From Neodiprion pinetum (lineage: Eukaryota > Arthropoda > Insecta > Hymenoptera > Diprionidae), in assembly GCF_021155775.2 (NCBI RefSeq), contig NC_060238.1, forward strand, positions 8,728,001-8,792,000: DNA of 64,000 nt. Reading direction: 5' to 3'. The first letter of the stretch is position 1; each line of letters opens with the position of its first letter. A program made the translations under genes and the position numbers. Positions 1 to 11,141 of the stretch are shown here, in pieces. A model generated the notes under the pieces. That model was not told the origin of the DNA. It did not search any database and saw only the letters and a program-made list of their open reading frames with translations.

Positions 1-793
1 TTTCTAGGGGCTTCTGATGTTGCTCTTTCCAAATCTGAACTTCCAAATTTGAAAGTTCAAAATGGCGGATCCAATACATCCGACGCCAATAATGAAAAAT
101 CTATCGATTTTCACCGAAAGTCGGTGAAAGCTATTTTCGAGGTCACTGATCATGGATCTGACCATGAAAATTTGAAATTCAAAGCGACGAATTCATAACG
201 GCGCGGCGGTAGAAAATCATCACAATACCCGCCATCTCTACAAAAATTGGTATCCATATTTATTTCAATAGAACCTGAATATTACAACGCATATATTTGA
301 AAATTCTTTGAAACAACGAGACAAGAATAAATAATTGATAAAGAGAACAAAATATAACTTTCATTGTATATGTAGGAATTCACTATCGTTGTACCGTTCA
401 AATGAAATTATATACGATTACCATTTGCACAATGTTACAGGTGATACGAATAAAAAAATTCTGAATTATGATACTCCTGCTATCGTTTCATGCCGTCATT
501 GAACTAGAAATGGATGGGTTCTGAAGTACTCTAGAAACAGGTATGGATACCGATTTTCGTAGAGACGGCGGATATTGTGATAATTTTCTACCGCCATTTT
601 GAATTCGTCGCTTTGAATTTTGAATTTTCGTGGTCAGATCCATGATCAGCGACCTCGAAAACAGCTTCCACCGACTTTCGGTGAGAATGTATAGATTTTT
701 TGCTATTGACGTCGGCCATGTTGGATCCGGAATATCGAACTTTCAGATTTGGCCTTCAGATTTGGAACGAGCAACGTCAAAAACCCCTAGAAA
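1..793. repeat. Long inverted-repeat (fold-back) element, left edge may lie outside the window
   Basis: Bases 1-272 are repeated in inverted orientation at about 538-793. The outer ends TTTCTAGGGG (1-10) and CCCCTAGAAA (784-793) pair, and so do the inner stretches around 229-260 and 541-571 (CCGCCATCTCTAC against GTAGAGACGGCGG). The 260-bp centre is AT-rich and has no coding sequence. This is the layout of a non-autonomous DNA transposon or MITE. I do not recognise the family and no target duplication can be read because the left flank is missing. Confidence 0.75.
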
Positions 794-1193
794 TCAAGTT
801 TCCTTGCAATCTGTACATTAGGCCCTATTATGCAATATATTAGGAATTGTCAAAAATAGCATTTGAGGGGGGTAGTTCACCCCCTTAAAATTAATTCCAA
901 CCGATGTAAAAGAATACGTATCTTTTATTTTAGTGTACTTAACATTCCTACCAAGTTTTATCAAAATCGGAGGCGGACACTTCGCGGATGTTCCTTGTAA
1001 GTTTCGCGTGCAAAGAAAGTATTTATAAAGCGTAGTTTTAAAACAGTCTTTGAAGTATATCTGTTTTACATTTATTTGTAACAAATCCCAAAACCGCATG
1101 ATAGCCACAGGGAACGATTTGTTGAACGCTTTTGTGCGGAGGCGTGGTAAGACGAAAATCGAAGAGCTAGCCCTCGTAGAACGACGGATATTC
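794..1193. other. Unassigned spacer
   Basis: No supported gene. A T-rich stretch is followed by sequence without recognisable coding potential. An A-run at 1208-1224 sits at the edge of the LINE remnant that follows and may be part of it. Confidence 0.4.
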
Positions 1194-1439
1194 TCACCAG
1201 CCAATACAAAAAAAAAAAAAAAACACACGTAAGTAGGGTGGGAGGCCAGAGGCGAGAATTTTATGAGTCTGAAGAGCCAGGAAATATTCACGGCACTCAT
1301 CAAGCGTCAACCATTTCAGTTTGGCGTAATGGGGACCCAGTATAGCATCGCGACGTAGAGAGAAAATAAGGCGGACTGGTACATTGTACAAACATTGTAA
1401 CTTAATTGCCACGTACGGCGGCGTTGAGTTATGAACCAA
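1194..1439 (-). pseudogene. LINE reverse transcriptase, C-terminal remnant
   Basis: Read on the minus strand, this encodes a segment with the layout seen downstream of the catalytic core in Jockey/R1-like non-LTR reverse transcriptases: LQCLYNVPVRLIFSLRRD, then LKWLTLDECREYFLALQTHK. It has no start codon of its own and ends in an A-rich tract at 1208-1224. It lies downstream, in minus-strand order, of the RT piece at 1754-2152, so both probably come from one insertion. The link between them (1440-1753) is too decayed to read. Confidence 0.55.
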
Positions 1440-1753
1440 GCACGCTAATCAAGATGAAGTACGACAGTTGCATTGACCAGTAGACGCTTCAGTTGACTAG
1501 AAAAATTCCAGCCTCTGAACCATAGGCGATATCATATCCCATGAACATTCAAACAGGTGTGTAAAACATGCGTATTCCACGTGAGTTCATCTACATTATT
1601 AGACCCAGATTTCTAACGGTATGAATATAAGAGATTACGGTGTCGTCCATTGTAATAGGTCGCCATAAATCCCTATTGATCTGCATTTGATTCTGTACTT
1701 AAGCACAGCGCAATGCATAAGTTTTGGACCTATTGATCGATAGGTCATTAGAC

Positions 1754-2152
1754 TTAGTCCACGCTGGAATAGCATCGATATCGATCCGCGCCCTTACGAA
1801 TATCATTATCGAACTTCAGTAAAGCGGTTTGAGGACTGTGATAAATTATAAACCCTGATTGATACAAAGCCAACAGCGAGTTTTGTTCAAGAAACTTGGT
1901 CAGCTGCCGGTTCAGTAGATCATCGAGATCTTTTGCGAAGTGGCAAAGGTTAGCCATCGGATGGGTTTACGAGAGAGATTCCGGCGATGACTTCTTACTC
2001 AGCGGCACCAGGAGCGAACTCTTCCAAACCGACGGGCAGAATAGTAAACGGATCGAAAAATCAAACAGCTGTAAAAGGTATGGAGCAATTGATGTAAATG
2101 TATCCTTCAAGTAAGATAATAACAGCCCATCGTAACTGTACACCTTAGCCAT
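1754..2152 (-). pseudogene. LINE reverse transcriptase, N-terminal/finger remnant, frameshifted
   Basis: Two overlapping minus-strand reading frames are joined by a frameshift near 1960. The first (2152 to 1967) ends in WKSSLLVPLSKKSSPESLS. The second (1957 to 1754) carries QLTKFLEQNSLLALYQSGF followed by HSPQTALLKFDNDIRKG. This order is typical of the segment before the catalytic FADD box of Jockey/CR1-like LINEs. The FADD box itself is not visible, so the copy is dead and truncated. The exact clade is not assignable by eye. Confidence 0.65.
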
Positions 2153-3159
2153 CTGTAAGCTAAATTTTAATGATGTTAGACCTCGTTAAAAGACGAAATA
2201 CTGAGATCATTCGGGCGGTTCAAGATGGTTTGTACTTGACCACCCACACATGTCAAGTCGTTCGAAAAATTGAATAATTCAAATTCACATCGAGAAGAAG
2301 AAATCAAATGGAATAATTATTTCCCTTAGTTTTTTTTTTTTTTTAGCTGGCTCATTTTGCCCCCTACTCTACAATTGAATTTCGAGTAAGTATTAATTAA
2401 GTGCGTAAAATTACCGAAACGTTTAACAAGCCACAAGAAATGTCATATTAGATCGAAAATTTTACATTTTTTAAAATTCATAGCTCGGAAACCAGTTGCA
2501 AGCCAAACTTGAAATTTTCAGGGTTGTCTAGGGATACAATGAAGTATAATCCGTCGAAATTTCAAAGGATTTCGAGTTGAAAGAAAAAATGTCTTGCCAT
2601 TCCAAAACAGCGTTTTTTCAAAAATCGACCCACTTTATGTGCCAACATCTCAGTGAAATGGAACCGATCAAGCAAAAATCGTGCAGATATCATCAGAAAA
2701 TACCTTAACGAAAAGTATAAGCCGACAACCATCCTTCAATTTCCAAAAATGTAGATTTGAGAGCCTTTTGAAAATAAGGAAGATATTATTAAAATAGCAG
2801 TCCAGTTGGGAGCTCCCAGCTCAGCCGGATATGAGTTTGAACTGACTAACTATTTTTTTTCTTGAGAATATAAGGTTGACAGAGAAGGATGCCATTTGGT
2901 TGGAATCTTCGAGTCATCTAGAAGTTAATAATTTTTTGGAAGTGACTGAAAAATCGACTTTTTCAAAATTCAAAAAATTCACCAGCGGCCGGATTTGGGC
3001 GCATCAAGCTCAAATTTTCAGGATCACCTTTGTCTGACCTAGTTTCGAGAAAAAAAAAAAACGGCAGCCAAATCGGTGACCCAACTCCGCAACTTTTCGG
3101 CGAAAAGTAATGGATCTGCCCACACACTCACATACATACATACACATACATATATATAT
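2153..3159. repeat. AT-rich interspersed repeat ending in an (ACAT/AT)n microsatellite
   Basis: No coding potential. A poly-T tract lies at 2331-2344, followed by AT-rich text of a type common in insect genomes. It runs into a CACATACATACATACACATACATATATAT microsatellite (about 3121-3159) against which the 3160-7209 transposon is inserted. It could be the 3' end of a retroposon or an old non-autonomous element; the family is unknown. Confidence 0.35.
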
Positions 3160-3836
3160 GGGCTATTCCGCGTCAACCGGATCAGTCATCTCTCAGATAT
3201 TTTTTTAATTTGGCATGTGGATTGTGTAAGGGGAGTTAGATTTTTGTGCCAAAGCGCGAATCTCATAATGCAAAATTCGATTTTTTATTAACAATAACAA
3301 ATTAGACTCCCATTTTTTTCAAAAATTCATAACTTCGGCAACAAATTAGATACAATTTTTTTTTTTTTTTCAAATTACGCGGAAAGCTCCATAGAATTTA
3401 AAAAAAAATACGAAATGGTAAAAAAAAGTTGTTATCAATTGTTTATTTAACAATTAATTTTTCAAAGATTTTTAAAACAGTGACCGACACGATCAAAAAA
3501 TTTTTTTAAAATTCTGACATGTTCCTTGAACTGTACTACAACCTGTGAATTAATTCCAGAGGGGTGTTTTTCTTCGTTTTCGAGTAAAAAATCATTAAAG
3601 GTGTCGATGCGCATGAAATTGCGGCGCGTCGAGTCTCTACGTAATGGCGGGCGGCCGGTTGCCGTCCACCGCTACCCCGCGGCGGCGTCGCGGCGTTATT
3701 TTAGAGTCATTTTCACGATGTAGGACATGATTGAAAAATCTGAAAAAAATACTGTACCTTCACAAGGCCTGCTCAAAGCGATAAGTGAAGTTTCAAGAAT
3801 GTGTTTTTCACCGTTTTTTTATGACAGAGATTCAAA
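3160..3836 (+). repeat. Left TIR of the 3160-7209 transposon
   Basis: Pairs base for base with 6533-7209 (paired coordinates sum to 10369). It contains T-rich tracts and a GC-rich core around 3620-3700. The arms diverge just inside 3836. Confidence 0.9.
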
Positions 3837-4079
3837 ATAACAGTTACGCACCATGAGAGTGCACATAAATGATAATAATTACATAACTTGCTACTTATTT
3901 TAGTACTTATAATCACCCCCGAAGATATGTGGAAGCTGCGAAATGAACGCACTCACAATTATATATTTCATACAAATAAATCGCTTATTCTATGGATACA
4001 ATCTATTAATCTTTGATCAAACTGGGCATTAACCTTAGAAATGTGAGCAAAGGTTTTCGTCATAACTTACATGGCTATC

Positions 4080-6044
4080 TTAGCGCATAGATTTACGGGT
4101 AAATGACTCATCAGAGGAAGAGTAAACCCTACATTCTACAGTTTTTATAGATAGAGGTAAAAATGAATGGAATCGTCGAGTGCCTTCAACCGTTATTGCT
4201 TGGTTCAATCGCGGCTTCAATAATTTTTCATGTTCTTCGTGTTCGCTGTTGCTGCAGAAGTCAAATGCGATATTTTTTAATGCACTCACACTCCATTCGA
4301 ATAATTGCCTTGGAGTCAAAATAAGATTTTCATTGGGCCGCTGTAGGCTTGCACGTGCAGCAAATCTTTTCACAGTTCCACCAATGCCATCACATGGACT
4401 TTTTCCATGTGACGTTGCAAAGAAATGCCATTCAGCCTCGACATTGAAGTCGTCAAAATGATGAGTCAAATTAATGAAGTTGCTTTTATTTTTATATTGT
4501 GCACTAGCACCGTCAGTAAAATAAATCATTTTCTTGATAACTTCACTACCGAAGAACTCAAAAAGCTTACCGATTAGTTTCTTCTGAAACAGATGGACCG
4601 CGACTGTATTATGTTGTAGATTTTCTGATATGATAACGAAGCTTTTATGCTTTAAGTCCTCATTTTCAACATAATACACAACAAAAGGATGGATGGTAGC
4701 TTGATTGTTATTCCAGTGGAAGCTTTGAATTTCATCTTGAACAACAAATGCATAGTTTTCAGCAAAGTCACCCAAAACTAAGAACTCCCCTGGTTGTAGA
4801 CGATGTTTTCTGTCTTTCAAATATGCACTTTGCTGTTTAGCAATGAAATCATGTTTCTTGAGGGCTATCGTCTGTTCCTTTAGCGTCTCGAGGAACGTTT
4901 CCGTTTCTTGCGTGATCGTTTCTAAAACAGATCGATCCGTATGAGTCCACCGTTTGTAGCTAATACTTTCTACGAAATTATCGTCGAATAAACTTTCCAT
5001 TTCGTGTGTAACCATATCAAAACTTGGACAACTACTACAATCACCGAGATAGCACAAAGGATTTGGAGAGTCACACGATATCTGTTTTATCAAATCGTGG
5101 TACGTTCTTTTGAATGTCTGACAAATTGAGCTAACCGCCACCAACATAAGTTTCACATTCTGGTGAATTTTGCAAACACAAACTGTATGTGTTCCTGTTG
5201 GTCCAGCTAAAATACACTGCTTTGGGCGGAGTTCCGCGAATTTTGTAAATCCAATTTTATCATTCGGATGCTGTTGCTTGAACGCGGCGTAAGCTTCCTT
5301 CAGATCACACAAAACAAGTCGTTTTTGGACTTGATGTTTTGAACCATCCACATCGCGAAGAGTGACAAAATCTTTCTGACCAGGCATGATCCGACTTATT
5401 TCATCAGAACAGTAAAATTCCACTACATGAGAGACAACATCATCACAAAGAGTGCGAGATGGTCTTGGATCTGGGGAGGATCCAAATCCACGCTCACTTT
5501 GCAATATTTTAGCTTTACGAGCCATTCTATATGAACAATCAAATTGTAACTCCAATTCTCTGATGGACCAACTACGAGGAGTCATTGTGAGATATTTAAT
5601 TTTGTCCGCGACACACTTCGCGTTGATAAACAATTCTTTCACATCACACAACAATTCTTGCCCGATATCATTCTCAAGAAACATTTCCACACTGCTCTGT
5701 TCACTAATTGGTGAAGGTGAAACAAGATCGTCACCACTCGCATAATTATGATTCATATCACTTACCTCGTTTTTATCAGATGGAGTAATTGTGTTGCATT
5801 TGTACAATTTTATTCGACAATCCATGCACACATATTCTCCTAGGTCCGGAAACTTTTTCCGTAATGCTGGTGTCACTGGCTTTACCAAATTTCGCACCCA
5901 ATTATGGCCAACTCTTTGGAAAGGATTACAGCACCGTTTCACATCTGTTGTAGACATTGCTTTCAGAAATGAATTACTTGTGTGAAGAATGAGACGATGT
6001 ATTGCACTGATCGCTACACTGGTATTCGATTGAATGTTATGCAT
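4080..6044 (-). CDS. DDE-type transposase with N-terminal Cys-rich domain (654 aa, intact)
   Basis: A complete ATG-to-stop frame on the minus strand inside long TIRs, so it is taken to be the enzyme that moves the element. The first 80 residues carry a Cys pattern (RCCNPF, then VCMDC about 40 residues later) that probably binds zinc and the TIR. The centre has FAELRPKQCILAGPTGTH and CKIHQNVKLML. Acidic catalytic candidates follow: GDFAENYAF, then FTDGASAQYKNK, then a TSHGKSPCDGIGGTVKRFA block. This layout recurs in an abundant, mostly unnamed protein family of hydra, aphid and ant genomes, which I know only by pattern. Two degraded relatives lie at 21943-22134 and 23650-25016. Transposase is confident; the superfamily (Phantom/Mutator-like is one option) is not. 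Confidence 0.8.
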   Translation of the reverse strand: MHNIQSNTSVAISAIHRLILHTSNSFLKAMSTTDVKRCCNPFQRVGHNWVRNLVKPVTPALRKKFPDLGEYVCMDCRIKLYKCNTITPSDKNEVSDMNHNYASGDDLVSPSPISEQSSVEMFLENDIGQELLCDVKELFINAKCVADKIKYLTMTPRSWSIRELELQFDCSYRMARKAKILQSERGFGSSPDPRPSRTLCDDVVSHVVEFYCSDEISRIMPGQKDFVTLRDVDGSKHQVQKRLVLCDLKEAYAAFKQQHPNDKIGFTKFAELRPKQCILAGPTGTHTVCVCKIHQNVKLMLVAVSSICQTFKRTYHDLIKQISCDSPNPLCYLGDCSSCPSFDMVTHEMESLFDDNFVESISYKRWTHTDRSVLETITQETETFLETLKEQTIALKKHDFIAKQQSAYLKDRKHRLQPGEFLVLGDFAENYAFVVQDEIQSFHWNNNQATIHPFVVYYVENEDLKHKSFVIISENLQHNTVAVHLFQKKLIGKLFEFFGSEVIKKMIYFTDGASAQYKNKSNFINLTHHFDDFNVEAEWHFFATSHGKSPCDGIGGTVKRFAARASLQRPNENLILTPRQLFEWSVSALKNIAFDFCSNSEHEEHEKLLKPRLNQAITVEGTRRFHSFLPLSIKTVECRVYSSSDESFTRKSMR

Positions 6045-6079
6045 TTTGAAATGCTCGAAATTTATACTCGTTCAGAATA

Positions 6080-6475
6080 GTGCTTCACCCACCCAACAAC
6101 TCTTCTGATTGGTTGAATTCCACCAATGGGGCTAACATAATGAAGGTGCATTTCAATGTACCTGACTTTAGCCAAATGACCCCTTCGCGGAATCGAGGTG
6201 GTGACCCGGACTACCTGGATAATGAAGGATTTAGGTGACGCATGCACAGGTGGACGTATTCCATATCCTGGAATATAGTGCTTCACCCACCCAACGACTC
6301 TTCTAATTGCTTGAATTCCACCAATGGGGCTAACATAATGCAGGTGCAATTCAATGTACCTGACTTTAGCCAAATGACCCCTTCGCGGAATCGAGGTGGT
6401 GACCCTACCTGGACTACCTGGATAGTGAAGGATTTAGGTGACGCATGCACAGGTGCAGGTATTCCATATCCTGGA
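6080..6475 (+). repeat. Two-copy tandem repeat, period about 198 bp
   Basis: GTGCTTCACCCACCCAAC starts at 6080 and again at 6278; the units end at 6273 and 6475 with TATTCCATATCCTGGA. The second unit carries a 4-bp insertion. It lies just upstream of the transposase start (6044) within the element, so it may be its promoter/enhancer or a subterminal transposase-binding array (inference). Confidence 0.85.
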
Positions 6476-6532
6476 ACAACACTTGACCTGTGTTCGTAAT
6501 TCATGTTTGAATCATAATGCGTCATAACAAAT

Positions 6533-7209
6533 TTCGAATCTCTGTAATAAAAAAACGGTGAAAAACACATTCTTGAAACTTCACTTATCGCTTTGAGCAG
6601 GCCTTGTGAAGGTACAGTATTTTTTTCAGATTTTTCAATCATGTCCTACATCGTGAAAATGACTCTAAAATAACGCCGCGACGCCGCCGCGGGGTAGCGG
6701 TGGACGGCAACCGGCCGCCCGCCATTACGTAGAGACTCGACGCGCCGCAATTTCATGCGCATCGACACCTTTAATGATTTTTTACTCGAAAACGAAGAAA
6801 AACACCCCTCTGGAATTAATTCACAGGTTGTAGTACAGTTCAAGGAACATGTCAGAATTTTAAAAAAATTTTTTGATCGTGTCGGTCACTGTTTTAAAAA
6901 TCTTTGAAAAATTAATTGTTAAATAAACAATTGATAACAACTTTTTTTTACCATTTCGTATTTTTTTTTAAATTCTATGGAGCTTTCCGCGTAATTTGAA
7001 AAAAAAAAAAAAATTGTATCTAATTTGTTGCCGAAGTTATGAATTTTTGAAAAAAATGGGAGTCTAATTTGTTATTGTTAATAAAAAATCGAATTTTGCA
7101 TTATGAGATTCGCGCTTTGGCACAAAAATCTAACTCCCCTTACACAATCCACATGCCAAATTAAAAAAATATCTGAGAGATGACTGATCCGGTTGACGCG
7201 GAATAGCCC
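6533..7209 (-). repeat. Right TIR of the 3160-7209 transposon
   Basis: Reverse complement of 3160-3836. It ends GGAATAGCCC followed by ATATATAT. Confidence 0.9.
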
Positions 7210-7217
7210 ATATATAT

Positions 7218-8298
7218 TGTAACGTGGCATTTCGGACAGACATGCCCGTTACAAGATACTCCCTGAACCCTGGGCGGAAGCCAGGAATAAGGATTTCGGA
7301 GATCGAGTCGCGAGATAATAAGAGAGCGCCAGAACTGGAGTCACGCATCCGGGCTTCGACAGGGACGAAATAGCGAATTACGAATAAGATATTGCGGGCT
7401 TTTGTTTTTTTTTTTTTTTCGAGTACACCGGCCACAAGCCAGCGACCAACTCTGACGCTGAAGATATTTCGAGGCAAGGAGAAACCGCGGAGATCTCGCG
7501 GGAAGGATACCGAGGCTGCGGAGGGGGAGACAACGCAGATCCCTGCAGCGCGGGAATCCAGGGCAGACGCGATTCCCGCTGGCAGCCGGCGCGCCGCAGC
7601 CTCCCCGCTCACCCCGCTAACACCCAACCGTGGCAACCGCGAGGGACCAGCTAGCGACGAGGGAGCACCACCCCGCCCAGCCCCAGGGCTCCGTAGAGCT
7701 GCGCGGAAGACGACATCGCGATCTAACGTTAAGTTCTGCGCCGCTTCGCGACGACAGGTGGGCGTCAAGTTGCGCAATCTCCGAAATCGATGACAGATCG
7801 ATTGTTGCGCATTCTTAGGATGATGACGTCACGTAGGATTATCGTGACGAGATCGGCGTTGCGGCCGATCGGCCATCTGAGATCACTCTAGTTCTGGCGA
7901 TTGAGCAAGGTGGTTGCATAGTTTCGAGGTCGAGTTGAAAGTTCGGTTTGCGCCTAAGAAGAAAATTGTTTCGTTGCGAGGACGATGAGCGGTAACCGTC
8001 ACGAGGGGTCGGTGAATTCGTTCACTGGATGTGGAGCGGTAAGCGTTGCTGATATTCTCGCGATCGAATTTCGAGAGCAATTGAACGAGGGCTTGTCCGA
8101 GAAAGAATAGCCGTTTGTAATTTGCGTGTCGAAAAATCCTCGAGATTCGTTTGCCGATTATTTCGTTTGGTGACCGTAGCCTGAGTTGCGCGTAATAAAG
8201 TAAGGCCAGTTCCGAGTGATCGAGAAGGTCGAGTCGAGCCACGTGTTTGAGCCGAGGCACTATTGTCTCGAATTTAAGTGTAACCAAATTCCGTTACA
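7218..8298 (+). mobile_element. Probable LTR of a Gypsy-like retrotransposon
   Basis: The segment starts TGTAACG and ends CCGTTACA, the short inverted ends expected of an LTR, and is about 1.08 kb long with GC-rich contents and no conserved reading frame. The sequence after 8298 (GGGGTCACATC, then a leader-like region) suggests that this is a 5' LTR rather than a solo LTR. No gag or pol follows, because the palindromic Polinton starts at 8943. LTR identity is inferred from the ends only, as no second LTR copy is present. Confidence 0.45.
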
Positions 8299-8936
8299 CG
8301 GGGTCACATCAAATCAGTACGATAAAGTATCATTTCTCGTGTAGGTCGCGAGCCGTCGAAAGGGGAGCGTTCAAATTCGCGAACCGCGTCCCGACGTCAC
8401 CGAGGAAGTTGAGCTCGGATGCGTGATAGTAAGAATCCTTTTTTTTTTGTGGAGGACCGTCGTGGGTAACGCGACGAGCCCCTTTTTCGTTTGGACTTTT
8501 GTATTATTGGTTAGTAATAAGGTGGCGATTAGCGCCCGTAGGCATAAGCAAATTTTTTTTTTTGATTTATTACCGATCGCGGTCAGTGTGTCGGTCGGGA
8601 TTTCGGTTCCGGTTTCGTCGAGGAGTTTATTGTTAGGTGAGCGATTAGCGCCATTCCGTAGAGGACGATCGCGGGCAGCGCGTCGGGTCCAATTTTGTTT
8701 TTGATTTTTGTAAGTTAGCGTTTATTCTTAAGGCAGCAACTAGCGCACGTAGGCCGTAGAGGTGTTCGAGATCTATTAATTTTTTTTTGTTCTTTCCTTT
8801 TTTTTAGTTAAACCTAAGTATTTGTATTTGGAATTGCGAAGAGCGACTTTTGAAGTATCATTTCTTCGGTTTTGTATTATCGCTGGCTGGAAATATATTA
8901 TTTTAATTCTATTATTGCTTCGTAAAATAACGTGTT
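8299..8936 (+). repeat. Leader-like region with three diverged direct repeats
   Basis: Related blocks recur at about 8521, 8636 and 8733: GGTGGCGATTAGCGCCCGTAGGC, GTGAGCGATTAGCGCCATTCCG and GGCAGCAACTAGCGCACGTAGG. Each is followed by T-runs, giving a period near 100-115 bp. No gene is seen. It is probably the untranslated leader of the retrotransposon whose LTR precedes it. It is cut off by the Polinton insertion at 8943. Confidence 0.5.
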
Positions 8937-8942
8937 GGCGTG
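8937..8942. other. Left target-site duplication of palindromic Polinton D (GGCGTG)
   Basis: The six bases before the left terminus read GGCGTG. The six bases after the right terminus (15746-15751) read GGCGTA. A 6-bp duplication is the Polinton norm; here one base differs. Confidence 0.7.
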
Positions 8943-9613
8943 GGTGGTGTATATATGAGAGTTCGAAATCAAAGATGGCAACGCCCCCCCCCCCCCCCCC
9001 CCCCTCAGCTTCCCCATCGTCCCACGGACCTCTCTCCCTAACTCCCCCCTGAATCCGCGGCTTTCCCCCCTCGCTCGTCCACCCCTTTGATCGTTTGCGC
9101 GGTTTGCCGCAGGATGACTATTTTCACGTTTATTCTCCTCACGCACGCACGCACGTACGCACACACGCACGCACGCACACACGCACGCGCGCACACACAC
9201 ACACGCACGCGCGCACACACACACACACACACGCACACGCACACAAAAATAATTCCTGTCGAGACTTGTTTTCCGCCGAACGTCGTAAACGTAGCTTTTC
9301 GAGGCAAGGGTCTGGGCCCCGATTTTTTATACCTGCACCGCCCACTACCTGCTTTTCGTTGACGGATTTCCATTACATGCTTGGGAAACTATACATTGCT
9401 ACTTTACTCACAGCATTTGCGCAGATTTTTATACTTAGGTGGGCATCCATCGTAGGCGGCGGTAGGTGCGCGGCGAGGGGGAGGGGGAGAGGATGAAAAC
9501 CTGTTCCAACACGCTTTTAAGAAAGATGCAGCTGTGGAACCAGGTCACTTCAAACGAGCAATAAACCGCAAAAATTTAGGGATGGTGGATGGGGACTGCG
9601 GACCCCGTCGTCT

Positions 9614-9910
9614 TTGACGTCATTTTTTTACATGTATTGCATCATCTCTGCAGAGCCGGGAGAGCAATAAAACCCAAGAATTTAGGGATGGCGGGTCGGG
9701 TAAAGGGTGGACCCAGTCGTCTCTGGCGTCATTTTTCTCTCCGATATGCACAGAACGCAGTGCGCATCGCATCTCTGACGTCATTTTTCCCTCCGATATG
9801 CGCAGAACGTAGTGCGCACCGCATTTCTGACGTCATTTTTCCCTCCGATATGCGCAGAACGCAGTGCGCACCGTCCCCAAATTCTTGCGATCTATCAGCC
9901 TATATATAAG
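9614..9910 (+). promoter_or_regulatory. Polymerase promoter of D: CRE-like repeats plus TATA box
   Basis: TGACGTCA, the palindromic CRE/ATF consensus, occurs at 9614-9621, 9776-9783 and 9828-9835. The last two lie in a 52-bp tandem unit (CAGAACGCAGTGCGCA..., TGACGTCATTTTTCCCTCCGATATGCG) that starts near 9740. TATATATAAG follows at 9901-9910, 81 bases before the polymerase ATG at 9991. The same arrangement stands before the polymerase gene of Polinton B (52449-52772). The regulatory role is inferred from motif identity and position. Confidence 0.65.
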
Positions 9911-9990
9911 ATCGACGCATCCGATGCAGACTCTTACACGATACGTGCAAGTGAAAACTTCTGAATATCTTCACCATCCGCGTCAAAGTC

Positions 9991-11128
9991 ATGGTCGTCG
10001 AAGCGTATATGGGACTTGCAGAGCAGATGGAGGGGACGTACAATTTGCTGAGAGAGCAACCACCCGGAGAAGAGAATGACGCTGTCATCAATCATTGGAC
10101 TGATATTGGAATTGCGAATATCCAAGTTCTACGTGATATTTCTATGCAACGAGGAACGACTGTTGGTGCGAAAATACGGATCCAACATACGATTACACTC
10201 CTACAATCTTGGGTGACGAAGATCAGGCAGTTGCAGCAGCGCACGGTGGTGACGGGTGGAAATATCGTTACTCCTGCGGGTGTACAGTGGGACGACGTGG
10301 ATAGTGCTTTTGCCAGCCGAATCCGAACAGGGGTTATTACAAATCTCCGTCATAGGAATTTGGGCGCCTTTCTGAACGATGTGCAGCGCGTCGTCACCGA
10401 GAAGTTGGAACTGGTACTGCGCGAGGAGGGAAATGTGAAGGTTAACCTCATATTATCGTGCAAATTCGAAAATGCCAAGCACGAAGAGATCTCCACCAAA
10501 GTTAAGAGTTTCAACACCTCCAACGTGGCAATCCTTCTACCATCGAGCGATATAAATGGCTGGTTCACACGTGCACGTGGTGATCTGCTATCAAAGGCGG
10601 AAGATTTCGAGCAACGCGATTCCGGCTGGAGCATGATTGAGATCCTCAACATCGCTGTAAACATCAACCGCTATCAACCTCTCGCCGCGGGGGCTTCAAC
10701 ATTCATCGAGCTGCCCTTGGACATTCAACGGAAGAGAGCGGTGGTGAACGTGAGGAACGAGGACGAAAGATGCCTTCTCTGGTCCGTCACAGCAGCCCTC
10801 CACCCAGTCAACACCAACACCGATAGGACTCACAACTAACGTCGCTATATTTCCGAGTTGGACTGTACAGGTATCAAATTGCCTGCTACTCTACATGACG
10901 TGAAAAAGCTTGAGAGATTGAATAATTTGCGAATCAACGTATATGGGATAGAATCTCAAACTTTTTCGCATCATGCAAAATCAAATAAAAGCGTCATCGT
11001 GTCAATTTATTTAAGTAAAAATTTGCATAGCGTAAACATTGACATGCTCCATCTTCTAATGGTTGAGAGTAATCCGGAAGACGATATGACTGGTGAGTTT
11101 GCACCGAGATTCCACTTTGCTTGGATTG
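9991..11128 (+). pseudogene. DNA polymerase B, N-terminal fragment, left arm of D
   Basis: Starts at ATG 9991 and matches the first third of the polymerase of Polinton B (from 52881). Landmarks are GVQWDDVDSAFASRIRTG, FEQRDSGWSMIEILN and the conserved EDERCLLWSVTAALHP box. An in-frame TAA at 10837-10839 interrupts it, after which the same frame continues to HFAWI at 11128, where the palindrome turns. This part precedes the exonuclease and polymerase domains, so no catalytic motif remains. The right arm carries the same stop codon, so the lesion predates the arm duplication or was copied between the arms. Confidence 0.85.
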
Positions 11129-11141
11129 AAGAAAAAAAAAA

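Larger units (their letters stand above)
3160..7209. mobile_element. DNA transposon with 0.68-kb TIRs and an intact DDE-type transposase
   Basis: A 4,050-bp element bounded by long, almost identical terminal inverted repeats (3160-3836 and 6533-7209) that start GGGCTATTCCGCGTCAACCG. It encloses one intact minus-strand transposase gene and a two-unit tandem repeat. The flanks are an AT microsatellite (ATATATAT on both sides), so the target-site duplication cannot be resolved. Long TIRs are seen in Mutator-like, Kolobok-like and other groups; I cannot assign the superfamily from sequence alone. Near-identical arms and an unbroken gene suggest a recent insertion. Confidence 0.85.
8943..11128 (+). 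repeat. Left arm of palindrome D
   Basis: Reverse complement of 13560-15745. It holds a poly-C tract (about 8982-9003), a CA/CGCA microsatellite (9140-9246), the block AATTCCTGTCGAGACTTG (9250-9267) shared with Polinton B, element M and the B right TIR, then promoter repeats and the polymerase fragment. Confidence 0.9.

Noticed and set aside
6062..6373. 103-aa frame with two similar halves
   Set aside because: It reflects the 198-bp tandem repeat in the transposon, not a gene.
7130..7818. Arg/Pro-rich frames on both strands
   Set aside because: They lie in the GC-rich LTR and have no recognisable domain or start context.
9087..9496. Frames rich in Thr/His or Cys/Val across the CA/CGCA tract, also 15192-15650
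   Set aside because: They are translations of a microsatellite inside the Polinton TIR; no codon constraint and mirrored frames on both strands.
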